Shown here: piece after piece, positions 7,594 through 16,741 of the stretch
How the letters are laid out: the number at the start of each line of letters is the position of its first letter
Numbering within the stretch: position 1 is the first letter of the stretch
NCBI GenBank assembly: GCA_016931415.1
Contig: JAFGEW010000041.1
Coordinates: 1-35,375, forward strand
From: Verrucomicrobiota bacterium
GTDB lineage: Bacteria; Auribacterota; JABMQX01; JAFGEW01
Direction: 5' to 3'
DNA length: 35,375 nucleotides
Program-made: the position numbers and the translations under genes
Notes under the pieces: model-generated
Database searches by the model: none
What the model was told of the DNA's origin: nothing
The model's input: the letters and a program-made list of their open reading frames with translations, nothing else

Positions 7594-7630
7594 CAGACGC
7601 CGCCCGCCGCGGGCGAGCGGCGTCTGGGGT
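7594..7630. terminator. hairpin terminator between convergent genes
   Basis: CAGACGCCGC (7594-7603) pairs perfectly with GCGGCGTCTG (7617-7626). An inner CGCC/GGCG stem continues after one mismatch. GGGTTTCC follows on the plus strand. It sits exactly in the 78-base gap between convergent genes, so it probably stops the plus-strand transcript and may act both ways. Confidence 0.6.
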
Positions 7631-7640
7631 TTCCTTCCTC

Positions 7641-9878
7641 TCAGTCCTGTTCAGCGAGGAATCGCTTCGTCCACGGTGCCCGGCCGGGCGCCGATTCCCG
7701 GAGCCGCTCTCGCCACTTCTCGTCGGTGAGACGGTCGCGCATCGGCTGCTTGAATTCGTAATGGGAGAACACCGGTCCGGCGCCCGCGATCGCCTCGCCG
7801 CTCGCTGAACCCGGTCTGCCCGGCGTCTGCCACACGACCCACATGAGGTCGATGGGCCCTGTACCTTCCTCAAGCACGAGGCCCGAGTTCGGGTCGGTAT
7901 GCACATCGGCGACGATCGTTGTGCGCTTGGTCTCGGTCTTGAGATCGCCGATCGCCCCGTCGAGCGCCGTGCCGAAGTTCTTGATGAGATCGAGATCGTC
8001 CTTGTCAAGCGCCGTGCCCTCGAGCTCCTTGATCGAGATCGCGAGCAGCCGCCGCAGCAGCCGGTCCGTGCTCCGGAACCGCCACTGCATCTCGTCCGGC
8101 ATGACCCCGAGATCGGTCAGCCCCTGCTGTGTCATCGCGTTGAGCGCGATGAGCTCGGCGTAGAGCGCCGGCAGCGGCTCGACGTAGCCCTTGACTTCGG
8201 GCTCCGGCGGCGGCATCGCACTGCCGACCATGGCATACGACTGCTTGGCGTAGAGAATCGTATCATGCCGGAGCTGCGACCACGAGGCGAGCGCCGTGTG
8301 CAACGCTTTGTCCGTGTACGCCTCGGTCTGCATGAAGCTCGGGTAGCCTTCGCCAGAGGGCGCAAGCAGCGTGCGCAACGAGGCGAGCCATCCCCAGTAG
8401 AGATTCTGATGCCAGTCCGCTGGATCAAAACCGTCGAACAGCGTCCGTAACTCGGTAACGTGCGTGGCGTAGTCGGCGTAGGCCGTGTCGCCCTCGGCCT
8501 CGAGGATCGCCAGCGCGCGCGCCGAGCCGAGGATGTGCATCACGTCGAGCCCGCGCGGGAAGCCGCGGATCGGGCCGATCTGCGACATGGTGTACGTAAA
8601 CGGCAACACCTCGTGTTGCTGGGACGAGGCCCGAGAGCTTTGTCCGGCATTGCCGTCGCCCGTGTACGGGAGGTTGACGAGCCGTCCCATGACGTACGAG
8701 TCGGGCACGAACCGCTGGCCCATGAACCGCATGCCCTGGGTCGCCGCGAGGTTCTTCACGATTTCCTCGTCGGTGTACTCCGCAACGGGGGCCAGCCCGG
8801 TGCCCCCGTAGATAAGCGGCGTGCGCTTGCGGGCCAACCGCAGGCGAACGGCGTCGAGGTACTGCGTGCTCGAGACCGCCCCCGCGATCCGATCCTGCAT
8901 CACGTAGTCATCGACCGTTAGATCATCCGAGAAGCCGACGAAGAAGGCGGTGACTGTGTAAAGGCGTTCCCACTTGCCGTAGAGCGCCGGGTCGGCCGTG
9001 AGGTTGCGGGCAATCATCAGGGCGGCAAGCGTCTGCCTGTTGGCCGTGTGCTCGTCGACAAGGGCATCGTGGATCGCATCGTTGTTGCCCTTGAGGAGGA
9101 ACGTCATGCGGCCGAGCCACATCATCGCTTTGAAGTACCGTTTGAGCTTCTCGCTCTGTGTGTAGTGGCCGCGCGGCACGTACTGCGAGTAGTCCTCCTT
9201 GTAGCCGAAGAGCGGGCTGACCGCGAACCCCACGTGCGCGTCGATCAAGGCAAGTTCCTTGTCGACGGCGCCGGCGACGTACTCGGGCGGCTGCCAGTCC
9301 GGATCGAGCAGCTTAGACGCGACGCTAAAGTAGGCGACATTCATCTGCTCAGCTTCAGACTCGATCGGATTCACTGGCCGGCCGCTGAGGCGGACACGGT
9401 CGTGACACTTGATCGCCAACCCCCTGCATATCGTCTCGAGGTCGCCGTAGAAAACCGATTCCTCGACCTGCATGAGCGTGTTGTCGAACATGACGTGGTA
9501 GAGGTGGAGCACGCTGTCGCTCGTGACGACGATAGGCACGTCACGGTCCTTGAGCTGCGTGTAGGCGACGTCAAAAAGGTCCGTGCCGGGGTCGGAGACG
9601 ACGACGAAGCCGTTCCTGGCCAACATCGCCTGTGCCTCCTTCGACGGGAGCTGCTCGCCGACCAACGTAGCGTTGCCGACGGCGCCCAGGTCGAACGGCA
9701 GCGTCAGTTGCGGCGCGTTCGGTTTGACGTCCAACTCCACGGGCGTGTAGGCCCTCAAGAAGGCCGCCTTGAGCGCCTCGCTCTGTTCGTGGATCGCCTC
9801 GGCGGGCTCGCCCGCCGCAAGCGCGGCAGACCCGCCGACAATGCACAGCACCAACGACACAACCGAGATCCGTTTCAT
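7641..9878 (-). CDS. DUF3160 exported protein
   Basis: 745 residues with a clear Sec signal peptide (MKRISVVSLVLCIVGGSAALA, cleavage before AGEP). The segment DVPIVVTSDSVLHLYHVMFDN and the long helical remainder match the DUF3160 family, large secreted or periplasmic proteins of unknown function. ATG 9878 is chosen because GGAGGAG precedes it at good spacing; the frame is open upstream to 9917. It lies 108 bases after the glycosyltransferase gene in the same direction, with a small hairpin between them, so co-transcription with the ilv/leu block is possible but not shown. No catalytic motif can be named. Confidence 0.82.
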   Translation of the reverse strand: MKRISVVSLVLCIVGGSAALAAGEPAEAIHEQSEALKAAFLRAYTPVELDVKPNAPQLTLPFDLGAVGNATLVGEQLPSKEAQAMLARNGFVVVSDPGTDLFDVAYTQLKDRDVPIVVTSDSVLHLYHVMFDNTLMQVEESVFYGDLETICRGLAIKCHDRVRLSGRPVNPIESEAEQMNVAYFSVASKLLDPDWQPPEYVAGAVDKELALIDAHVGFAVSPLFGYKEDYSQYVPRGHYTQSEKLKRYFKAMMWLGRMTFLLKGNNDAIHDALVDEHTANRQTLAALMIARNLTADPALYGKWERLYTVTAFFVGFSDDLTVDDYVMQDRIAGAVSSTQYLDAVRLRLARKRTPLIYGGTGLAPVAEYTDEEIVKNLAATQGMRFMGQRFVPDSYVMGRLVNLPYTGDGNAGQSSRASSQQHEVLPFTYTMSQIGPIRGFPRGLDVMHILGSARALAILEAEGDTAYADYATHVTELRTLFDGFDPADWHQNLYWGWLASLRTLLAPSGEGYPSFMQTEAYTDKALHTALASWSQLRHDTILYAKQSYAMVGSAMPPPEPEVKGYVEPLPALYAELIALNAMTQQGLTDLGVMPDEMQWRFRSTDRLLRRLLAISIKELEGTALDKDDLDLIKNFGTALDGAIGDLKTETKRTTIVADVHTDPNSGLVLEEGTGPIDLMWVVWQTPGRPGSASGEAIAGAGPVFSHYEFKQPMRDRLTDEKWRERLRESAPGRAPWTKRFLAEQD

Positions 9879-9935
9879 GGCTGCTCTCCTCCGGATTCGT
9901 TCAGAGACTTGCCCCATGAGCTCCGGGAGGTTGAG

Positions 9936-9953
9936 ACCCCGCCCAGGCGGGGT
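9936..9953. other. short GC hairpin between the DUF3160 and GT genes
   Basis: ACCCCGC (9936-9942) pairs with GCGGGGT (9947-9953) around a 4-base loop. No T-run follows on the minus strand, so it is a weak terminator at best. Confidence 0.35.
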
Positions 9954-9986
9954 GTTCCCTCTCGATTTCCGGCGCTGCGGCGCCGC

Positions 9987-11531
9987 CTACTCACCCGCGC
10001 TTTCGTAGATAGCCCCGTCGGCGGCCTGCACGAGCAGCTTGAGTTGTAGCCGCCCCGCAAGATCGGCAGGAGCCATGTAGCCCTGCTGTCTTCCCTTCTC
10101 GAAGTAGACCACAACGCCCTGGGTCGCTTCAAGGTGCGCGCGCATTGTCTCGAGCGTCGCCTCGTTCGCTTCAGCGCGGGGGGTAAATGAGGCGCCTCGC
10201 CCGGTGAAGAAGTAAACGACATCCGGTGAGTTAGAGTAGATCGGCCGGTCGACGGCGAGCGCTTTGACGTGCCGCAGGATATCGGCGTTGGCCCATTCAT
10301 CATCGCCGTAGCACAGCCCGCCGTATCTCAGATTCGCCGCCAGCCTGACGGCCCGAACCGAGTACGTGGCGACGAGAAGGACACAGGCCGCTACACACGC
10401 GATCCGAACGAACCGAACCTGCCTCGGCGACCGCAGCTCGCGGGCGACCATCCAGACGGCGAGCAGGACGACCGCCGGGAACACGGGAGAGAGAGTACGG
10501 CCGTTGAGCGGCGTCCCGTGGAAAACAAAACAGATGTAGGCGATCACGAGCGCCAGATGGAACACGACGAGTGCTATGAGAAGCGCCGGGAGTGACGACG
10601 CGGATTCGGCCGTCGATGCCGACCCCGCCGCGGCCCGCCGACGGAGCCAGAAGTGCCACGCGACAGCGCCGGCAACAAGCATACCGAGCACGAGAGCCTG
10701 AACCGCCGGGCTGCTGACAAACTGTGGCAGAACCCACAGTGACGCCGTGTTCAGCCCGTCCCCGAGCTGTACCGGTATCAGGATCGGTTGTGACGCCATC
10801 ACGCGCCCTGTCGCGCTTCCGCCGACGACCACGTTCCGAACGAGCGCCGCGGCCAACGGGACACCGACAACGCCTGCGAAAAGGCCGAGATCGACCAGCC
10901 TCGCGGGGAAACGCCTTCTACCGAGCAGCCCGAGCGCACACGCCCCGACCATCAGGTAAGCGAACGCTGCGTAGCGAGTGAGGAACGCGCATGCCAGAGA
11001 CGCGGCGGCGGCCATGAGCGTCAAGCGGCGCGGCCGATCGAGATGGCGGTCGAGCAACAGGATGCCGAGCAGCCCGAAGAAGATGCAGGGTGGCTCGGAC
11101 CACGCCATCGCATGCACGGCGACCATGTCGTTCGCCGTGGCAACGGACAGCGCGGCGACAAACACAAGCCACGTGGGCGCCGCGAGGCGCCTGGCCATCA
11201 GCCCGACGAGAAAGATCGTCGCCCCGAACAGGACTGCGCTGAGCCAGCGCGCCGCCACAAGGGTCTCGAGGCCCGTGGCGCTGACCGCGGCCAACATGAG
11301 CGGGTACAGTGGGGGCCAGTTCACGATGGGCGCGCACTGCCCGCTGGCATTGGGGAAACGGCACAGGCCGTGCCCGTCGAGCAGATTGCGCACGCCCGAG
11401 ATGTACGATACCGAGTCGGGCGAGACCCCGACGCCGCGGCTCGTGGCCACAAGCGCAAGAGCGATGCCGACCACGCTGCACAGAATCGCGGCGCCGAGGG
11501 CCCTTCGCCGCGAGGGCCTTGCTCCGGGCAT
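9987..11531 (-). CDS. GT39/ArnT-like polytopic membrane glycosyltransferase
   Basis: About 514 residues with 9-11 hydrophobic helices. The first extracytoplasmic loop carries SPDSVSYISG followed by NWPPLYPLMLAAV. This is the arrangement of the GT-C superfamily (PMT/ArnT-type), where an acidic residue in loop 1 is catalytic and a polyprenyl-phosphate sugar is the donor. The C-terminus is a soluble domain of about 100 residues, also usual for the group. Acceptor and sugar cannot be predicted. The start is ATG 11531 (GAGAGG nine bases upstream) or GTG 11537, two codons longer. It starts 58 bases after leuA on the same strand, yet has no obvious link to amino-acid synthesis and may simply be read through from the ilv operon. 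Confidence 0.78.
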   Translation of the reverse strand: MPGARPSRRRALGAAILCSVVGIALALVATSRGVGVSPDSVSYISGVRNLLDGHGLCRFPNASGQCAPIVNWPPLYPLMLAAVSATGLETLVAARWLSAVLFGATIFLVGLMARRLAAPTWLVFVAALSVATANDMVAVHAMAWSEPPCIFFGLLGILLLDRHLDRPRRLTLMAAAASLACAFLTRYAAFAYLMVGACALGLLGRRRFPARLVDLGLFAGVVGVPLAAALVRNVVVGGSATGRVMASQPILIPVQLGDGLNTASLWVLPQFVSSPAVQALVLGMLVAGAVAWHFWLRRRAAAGSASTAESASSLPALLIALVVFHLALVIAYICFVFHGTPLNGRTLSPVFPAVVLLAVWMVARELRSPRQVRFVRIACVAACVLLVATYSVRAVRLAANLRYGGLCYGDDEWANADILRHVKALAVDRPIYSNSPDVVYFFTGRGASFTPRAEANEATLETMRAHLEATQGVVVYFEKGRQQGYMAPADLAGRLQLKLLVQAADGAIYESAGE

Positions 11532-11589
11532 GGTCACGGGCCTCTCTTGGTCCTCCTGTCGGTGTCGCCGGCCGGCGGCACGCTCGACC

Positions 11590-13110
11590 CTATCGTTTCG
11601 TCTTCGCCACGATGAGGCGGTTGACGGCGTTCAGGTAGGCCTTGGCGCTCGCTTCGATGATGTCCGTGCTCGTGCCCCGGCCGGTCGTTTCCGTTAACCC
11701 GCTACGGAGTCGCACGCTCACTTCGCCGAGCGCGTCCTTGCCGCTCGTCACCGCGCGCAGCGAGAAATCGACCAGCGTACAGGTGACCTTCGTGATGCGG
11801 TCGATGGTCTTGTAGGCGGCGTCGACCGGCCCGTCGCCCGTCGACGCGTCCTGGAGCACGTCGGTGCCCTTGAGCAATCGCACGGTGGCGGTCGGCACCG
11901 TGCGGTTGCCGCTCGTGTTGCTGAGATAGTCGAGCCGGTACGTTTCGGGGACTTCGACGATGGCCTCCTCGATCAGCGCGGCGAGGTCGTCGTCGTAGAC
12001 TTCTTTCTTCTTATCGGCGAGCCGGATGAACGCCTCGTAGAGGCCCGTCAGCTCGACGTCGCTCAGCTCGTAGCCGAGCTTCTGGGCGCGCATACGCAGG
12101 CCGTGCTTGCCCGAGTGGCGGCCGAGCACGATCTTCGACTCGGTCCACCCGACGTCGGCCGGCTTCATGATCTCGTAGGTGCGGCTGTCGCTGAGCACGC
12201 CGTGGACATGGATGCCGGACTCGTGGGCAAACGCGTTGTCTCCCACGATCGCCTTGTTGGGCTGCACAACCATCCCGCTCAGGCGGCTCACAAGCCGGCT
12301 TGCCTTGACGATTTCCTGCGAGCGCACGTTCGTCTTGAGGCCGGCGAACCGGTCGGTGCGCGTCTTGATCGCCATGACCACCTCCTCGAGCGAGCAGTTG
12401 CCCGCACGCTCGCCGAGGCCGTTGATTGTGCACTCGACCTGGCGTGCGCCGTTCATGACGCCGGCAAGCGAATTGGCCACGGCAAGGCCGAGGTCATTGT
12501 GGCAATGCACGGCGATGACAACGTCGCGCCCGTGCTTCGTCTCGTCGCGCAGCGTGCGTATGACCTCGCCGAACTCGCCGGGCAGCGCGTAGCCGACCGT
12601 GTCGGGGATGTTCACGGTGCTCGCACCCGCCTCGACGACGGCGTCGAACACTTCGGCGAGGAAGTCGAGCTCGGTGCGCGACGCGTCCTCGGGCGAGAAC
12701 TCAACGTCGTTGCAGAACGTCTTGGCGTAGGCTGTCATCTCGACGGCGGCCTTGAGGATCTCGTCCTTGGCCTTCTTGAGCTTGTACTTGCGGTGGATCT
12801 CGCTCGTGGCAAGGAACACGTGGATGCGCGGGTGCGCGGCGTTCTTGAGCGCCTCGGCCGCCGCGTCGACGTCCTTGCGCACGCAGCGCGCCAGGCCCGC
12901 AATCGCGCAGCCGCGCACCTCCTCGGCAATGAGGCGAACGGCTTCGAACTGCTCCTTGGACGAGACAGGGAAGCCCGCCTCGATCACGTCGACCTGGAGG
13001 CGCTGGAGCTGCTTGGCGATCTCGAGCTTCTCGCGGACGCCCATCGCGGCGCCCGGCGACTGCTCGCCGTCCCGCAACGTCGTGTCGAAGATCAACACCT
13101 GCTCAGCCAT
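11590..13110 (-). CDS. leuA: 2-isopropylmalate synthase
   Basis: 506 residues, the usual length for LeuA. The enzyme condenses acetyl-CoA with 2-oxoisovalerate, the committed step of leucine synthesis. Seen here: DTTLRDGEQSPGAAM at the N-terminus (metal and substrate site), VHCHNDLGLAVANSLAG with the metal-binding HxH, and GLGERAGNCSLEEVVMAI. A full C-terminal LeuA dimer domain, where leucine feedback acts, follows (TVPTATVRLLKG to ASAKAYLNAVNRL). ATG 13110 has GAGGAG upstream; the longer frame to 13149 runs into the intergenic repeat. It is the last recognisable gene of the branched-chain block. Citramalate synthase is a related alternative, but length and motifs favour LeuA. Confidence 0.93.
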   Translation of the reverse strand: MAEQVLIFDTTLRDGEQSPGAAMGVREKLEIAKQLQRLQVDVIEAGFPVSSKEQFEAVRLIAEEVRGCAIAGLARCVRKDVDAAAEALKNAAHPRIHVFLATSEIHRKYKLKKAKDEILKAAVEMTAYAKTFCNDVEFSPEDASRTELDFLAEVFDAVVEAGASTVNIPDTVGYALPGEFGEVIRTLRDETKHGRDVVIAVHCHNDLGLAVANSLAGVMNGARQVECTINGLGERAGNCSLEEVVMAIKTRTDRFAGLKTNVRSQEIVKASRLVSRLSGMVVQPNKAIVGDNAFAHESGIHVHGVLSDSRTYEIMKPADVGWTESKIVLGRHSGKHGLRMRAQKLGYELSDVELTGLYEAFIRLADKKKEVYDDDLAALIEEAIVEVPETYRLDYLSNTSGNRTVPTATVRLLKGTDVLQDASTGDGPVDAAYKTIDRITKVTCTLVDFSLRAVTSGKDALGEVSVRLRSGLTETTGRGTSTDIIEASAKAYLNAVNRLIVAKTKR

Positions 13111-13135
13111 GGCTCCAACTCCTCTGCGATCATGG

Positions 13136-13203
13136 GCCACAGATCGCACAGCTCAACACGGATTCCTTCCATGCTGGTCTGTGCCATCTGTGAAATCTGT
13201 GGC
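13136..13203. repeat. intergenic 'ATCTGTGG' inverted-repeat element
   Basis: GCCACAGATcgCACAG (13136-13151) and CTGTGaaATCTGTGGC (13188-13203) form an inverted repeat with two mismatching positions. The right side also has TCTGTG repeated at about 9-base steps. It fills almost the whole gap between ilvC and leuA. Similar ATCTGTGxxATCTGTGG elements are, as I recall, scattered between genes in several bacterial phyla. Confidence 0.6.
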
Positions 13204-13208
13204 TCCGG

Positions 13209-14213
13209 TTATTTCTTCTTTTTGTCCTGGATAAACGGCATCATGGCGCGCAGCTTGCCGCCGACCGCTTCGATCGGGTGCTGCTGGCCGTCACGCTTCA
13301 AGGCAGTGTAGACGGGCCGCCCGGCCTGGTTCTCGAGCAGCCACTCGCGGGCGAACTCGCCGCTGCGGATCTCGTCGAGGATCTCCTCCATCGCGGCGCG
13401 CGAGGCCTCGCCGATCACGCGCGGCCCGCGCGTCATGTCGCCGTACTCGGCCGTATCGCTCACGACCTCGCGCATACCGCCGATGCCGCGCTGATAGATC
13501 AGGTCGACGATGAGCTTGAGCTCGTGGCAGACCTCGAAGTAAGCGACCTCCGGCTGGTAGCCGGCCTCGACGAGGGTTTCGAATGCCGCCTGGATCAGCG
13601 CCGTCGTGCCGCCGCACAGAATGACCTGCTCGCCGAACAGGTCGGTCTCGGTCTCCTCGGCAAACGTTGTCTCGAGCACGCCGGCGCGCGTGCCGCCGAT
13701 GGCCTTCGCGTGCGCGAGCGCAAGCGTCTTGGCCTTGCCCGTAGCGTCCTGCTCGACGGCGATCGCGCACGGCACGCCGGCGCCTGCCTCGTACTCGCGG
13801 CGAACGAGGTCGCCAGGACCCTTCGGCGCCACCATGTAGACGTCAATGGTCGCCGGCGGCTTGATCTGGTTGTAGTGGATGTTGAACCCGTGCGAGAACA
13901 CGAGCGCCTTGCCCTTGGTCATGGCCGCGGCGACATCGGCCTTGTACACATGCGGTTGCACCGTGTCGGGCAGAAGCAGTTGCACGATATCGCCCTGCTT
14001 GGCGGCCTCGGCCGCCGTCAGCGGCTTGAACTCGTCGGCCTTCGCGCGCTTGTGGTTGGCCGTGCCTTCAAGCTCGGCGACGATCACGTTGACGCCGCTG
14101 TCGCGCATGTTGAGCGCCTGAGCGCGGCCCTGTGAGCCGTAGCCAATGATGGCCACCGTCTTGCCTTTGAGCGCTTTGAGGTCCGCGTCCTTGTCGTAAT
14201 ACAGCTTCGCCAT
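13209..14213 (-). CDS. ilvC: ketol-acid reductoisomerase (class I)
   Basis: 334 residues, the standard class I length. It catalyses Mg-dependent alkyl migration and NADPH reduction of acetolactate or acetohydroxybutyrate in Val/Leu/Ile synthesis. The Rossmann motif [21 protein letters not shown] lies near the N-terminus. The all-helical C-terminal domain has the metal and substrate residues in [33 protein letters not shown] and [18 protein letters not shown] 14213 follows AAGGAGGA. It is 124 bases after ilvH; that gap has only a minor GCAGT/ACTGC hairpin. It ends in a Lys-rich tail. Confidence 0.96.
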   Translation of the reverse strand: MAKLYYDKDADLKALKGKTVAIIGYGSQGRAQALNMRDSGVNVIVAELEGTANHKRAKADEFKPLTAAEAAKQGDIVQLLLPDTVQPHVYKADVAAAMTKGKALVFSHGFNIHYNQIKPPATIDVYMVAPKGPGDLVRREYEAGAGVPCAIAVEQDATGKAKTLALAHAKAIGGTRAGVLETTFAEETETDLFGEQVILCGGTTALIQAAFETLVEAGYQPEVAYFEVCHELKLIVDLIYQRGIGGMREVVSDTAEYGDMTRGPRVIGEASRAAMEEILDEIRSGEFAREWLLENQAGRPVYTALKRDGQQHPIEAVGGKLRAMMPFIQDKKKK

Positions 14214-14337
14214 GGTTCCATCTTCCTCCTTCTCGATTCTGACAAGCCACAGAGCAGTTCGCACTGCCTTTCCTGGACAGCATCAATCGGATCGATGCCT
14301 CCGGGTGAATCCTACTGATCCTATCGAGCTCCAAATC

Positions 14338-14811
14338 CTATGCCCGCGCAATCGCCACCTTGCCCGTACGCGCGAGCTCCTTGATGCCGAATGGGCGCAT
14401 GAGATCAAGAAACGCGCTGATCTTGTCCTCTGTGCCGGTGACTTCGATGGTGAAGTGCTTCTCGCGCACGCTCACGATGCGCGCGCGGAAGATATCGACC
14501 ATCTGCATGATCTCAGCCCGTGTGGTGGCGGTCGCGTTGACCTTGATGAGCACGAGCTCACGGTCGACGAACTCGCCGCCCTGGAAGTCAATGACCTTGA
14601 TCACATCGATGAGCTTGTTGAGCTGCTTGGTGACCTGCTCGAGAACACGGTCGTCGCCCTCGACCACGATCGTCATGCGCGAGGTCGAGGTGTCCTGCGT
14701 CTCGCCTACCGACAGGCTGTCGATGTTGAACCCGCGCGCGCTGAACAGGTTGGCCACGCGCGAGAGCACGCCGAACTTGTTCTGCACCAGCACCGAAATG
14801 ATGTGCTTCAT
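14338..14811 (-). CDS. ilvH: acetolactate synthase regulatory (small) subunit
   Basis: 157 residues, typical for IlvH/IlvN. The N-terminal ACT domain (HIISVLVQNKFGVLSRVANL, then FSARGFNIDSLSVG) binds the feedback inhibitor valine at the dimer interface. The second half is the ACT-like C-terminal domain (REIMQMVDIFRARIV-type segment). It activates the catalytic subunit and confers valine sensitivity. It begins 22 bases after the ilvB stop. The symbol ilvN would fit equally. Confidence 0.94.
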   Translation of the reverse strand: MKHIISVLVQNKFGVLSRVANLFSARGFNIDSLSVGETQDTSTSRMTIVVEGDDRVLEQVTKQLNKLIDVIKVIDFQGGEFVDRELVLIKVNATATTRAEIMQMVDIFRARIVSVREKHFTIEVTGTEDKISAFLDLMRPFGIKELARTGKVAIARA

Positions 14812-14833
14812 CAGTCCGTCTCCTCGATCAGCG

Positions 14834-16582
14834 CTACAGCAGCGTGTAATCGCTCTCGTCTATCATCTCGTGTATGGCCGCGCCGCTGGGCACCATGGGC
14901 CAGACATCTTCCTCGGGCGCGACGATGAAATCGATCACCGTCGGCCGCGTGGTCTCGGCGAGCGCCTGGTCGATGGCGGCCTGGACGCCGGCGAGCTTGT
15001 CGACGCGCAAGCCGGCGGCGCCATAGGCGTCGGCGAGCTTAACAAAGTCCGGATGGTACGGCGGCGGGGCGCTCTCGGATTTCGGGTCGATGCGCGGCTC
15101 GCCCGAGCGGTTCGCCGTGTCGACCAGGCACGTGTGCGCGTAGTTGCGGCCGTAGAAAAGCCGTTGCCACTGGCGCACCATGCCGAGGTAGCGGTTGTCG
15201 AGAATGCACACGACGATCGGCAGCCGGTGGTCCACGGCGGTCGCCAGCTCCTGGATGTTCATCTGGATGCTGCCGTCGCCGGCGAAGCAGACGACCCGCT
15301 TGTTCGGATTGCCGAACTGCGCCCCGATCGCCGCCGGCAGCCCGTAGCCCATCGTGCCCAGTCCGCCCGAGGAGCAGAACGAGCGCGGGTAGCGATGCGT
15401 GAAAAACTGCGCCGCCCACATCTGATGCTGGCCCACGTCGGTGGTCACGACCGCGTTGCCGTTAACGGCCGCGCAGATGCGCTCGATGATGTACTGCGGC
15501 TTGATCGGCCCGTTCTCGTCTTGCTGATACTTGAGCGGGTATTTGGCCTTCCACTCAGCCACCTTCTCGATCCAGGCGGCATAGTCGCCCGGCTCGACGA
15601 TCTCGTTGAGCTTGGCGAGCACGTGCTTGCAGTCGCCCACGACGGGGATATGGACCTCGATGTTCTTCGAGATCGACGACGGATCGACGTCGATGTGCAC
15701 GAACGTCGCGTGCGCGGCGAACTGGTCGAGCCGGCCGGTGACCCGGTCATCAAAGCGCGAGCCGATGGCGATCACAAGGTCGGCCTCGCACACGGCGAGG
15801 TTGGCGTACTTGGTGCCGTGCATGCCGAGCATCTTGAGCGAGAGCGGGTCGGCCTCGTCGAACGCGCCCAGGCCCATGAGCGTGGTGGTGACCGGGATGC
15901 CGGTCTTCCGCACGAGCTCGCGCAGCTCGTCCCATGCGCCGCTCAAGAGCACGCCGCCGCCGGCGTAGATGATCGGGCGCTTGGCCGCCTTGATCGCGTC
16001 GGCCATCTTCTTGATCTGGCGCACGTGGCCTTCGACCGTCGGTTTGTAGCCCGGCATCTCGTGCTTCTCGGGGTAGCGCTTTGAGCTCTTGGCCTTCTGC
16101 ACGTCCTTGGGGATGTCGATCACGACCGGCCCCGGCCGGCCCGAGCGGGCGATGTAGAACGCCTCCTTGATGACCGCGGGCAGCTCATCGGTGGACTTCA
16201 CGAGGTAGTTGTGCTTCGTGATCGGCCGCGTGATCCCGGTCACGTCGGCTTCCTGGAACGCGTCGTTGCCGATCATGGGCGTCGGCACCTGGCCCGTGAT
16301 CGCCACCATCGGGATCGAGTCCATGTACGCCGTGGCGATGCCGGTGACCAGGTTGGTCGCCCCGGGGCCGCTCGTTGCGATGCAGACACCCACCCGGCCC
16401 GTCGAGCGCGCGTATCCGTCGGCCATGTGGGCCGCGCCCTGCTCGTGACGCACAAGGACCAGCTTGATCTCGGATTTGTTGAGCAAGTCGAAGATGTCGA
16501 GCACCGACCCGCCCGGGAAACCGAACATGACGTCCACGCCTTCTTTCTGAAGGCAATCGATGACCAGTTCTGCGCCATTCAT
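14834..16582 (-). CDS. ilvB: acetolactate synthase catalytic (large) subunit
   Basis: 582 residues. It is a thiamine-diphosphate- and FAD-dependent enzyme making acetolactate or acetohydroxybutyrate, the first common step of branched-chain amino-acid synthesis. The N-terminal domain has GFPGGSVLDIFD and the catalytic-Glu segment VRHEQGAAHMADGYARSTG. The C-terminal domain has the TPP/Mg motif GDGSIQMNIQELATA and NRYLGMVRQWQ, which is diagnostic for anabolic AHAS. ATG 16582 has AAAGGA about seven bases upstream. It is the first structural gene of the ilvBHC-leuA block and is preceded by a 300-base attenuator leader. Anabolic rather than catabolic AlsS is supported by the adjacent small subunit. 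Confidence 0.96.
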   Translation of the reverse strand: MNGAELVIDCLQKEGVDVMFGFPGGSVLDIFDLLNKSEIKLVLVRHEQGAAHMADGYARSTGRVGVCIATSGPGATNLVTGIATAYMDSIPMVAITGQVPTPMIGNDAFQEADVTGITRPITKHNYLVKSTDELPAVIKEAFYIARSGRPGPVVIDIPKDVQKAKSSKRYPEKHEMPGYKPTVEGHVRQIKKMADAIKAAKRPIIYAGGGVLLSGAWDELRELVRKTGIPVTTTLMGLGAFDEADPLSLKMLGMHGTKYANLAVCEADLVIAIGSRFDDRVTGRLDQFAAHATFVHIDVDPSSISKNIEVHIPVVGDCKHVLAKLNEIVEPGDYAAWIEKVAEWKAKYPLKYQQDENGPIKPQYIIERICAAVNGNAVVTTDVGQHQMWAAQFFTHRYPRSFCSSGGLGTMGYGLPAAIGAQFGNPNKRVVCFAGDGSIQMNIQELATAVDHRLPIVVCILDNRYLGMVRQWQRLFYGRNYAHTCLVDTANRSGEPRIDPKSESAPPPYHPDFVKLADAYGAAGLRVDKLAGVQAAIDQALAETTRPTVIDFIVAPEEDVWPMVPSGAAIHEMIDESDYTLL

Positions 16583-16633
16583 GGCTCGGTCCTTTCGTAT
16601 CTCATGAGACCGCGCGCGGTTGGCAGGCTGTTT

Positions 16634-16642
16634 AGTATATCA
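16634..16642 (-). promoter_or_regulatory. possible internal extended -10 promoter before ilvB
   Basis: On the minus strand TGATATACT is a perfect extended -10 (TGnTATACT) about 50 bases before the ilvB start and downstream of the attenuator. No -35 is visible. GGCAGGC/GCCTGCC (16622-16628, 16648-16654) could form a stem around it. Confidence 0.35.
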
Positions 16643-16709
16643 GAACCGCCTGCCGCCGCGCCCGCCGCTTGTGCCGCACTCTCTTGGGCTCAGGCCGCTT
16701 GCGCCCAAC

Positions 16710-16741
16710 AAAAAAACCCACCGCCTTTCGGGCGGTGGGTT
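16710..16741 (-). terminator. intrinsic terminator inside the ilv leader (attenuator)
   Basis: Reading the minus strand, AACCCACCGCC (16741-16731) pairs perfectly with GGCGGTGGGTT (16725-16715) around a CGAAA loop. Seven T's follow (16716-16710). It lies 25 bases after the leader-peptide stop and 128 bases before ilvB, so it ends leader transcripts unless the 5' arm is sequestered. Confidence 0.92.

Noticed and set aside
12103-13311. 402-codon plus-strand frame opposite leuA
   Set aside because: leuA motifs are unambiguous on the other strand; the frame also crosses the intergenic repeat.
14360-16084. 574-codon plus-strand frame opposite ilvH/ilvB
   Set aside because: Both minus-strand genes are certain; the antisense frame has shadow composition only.
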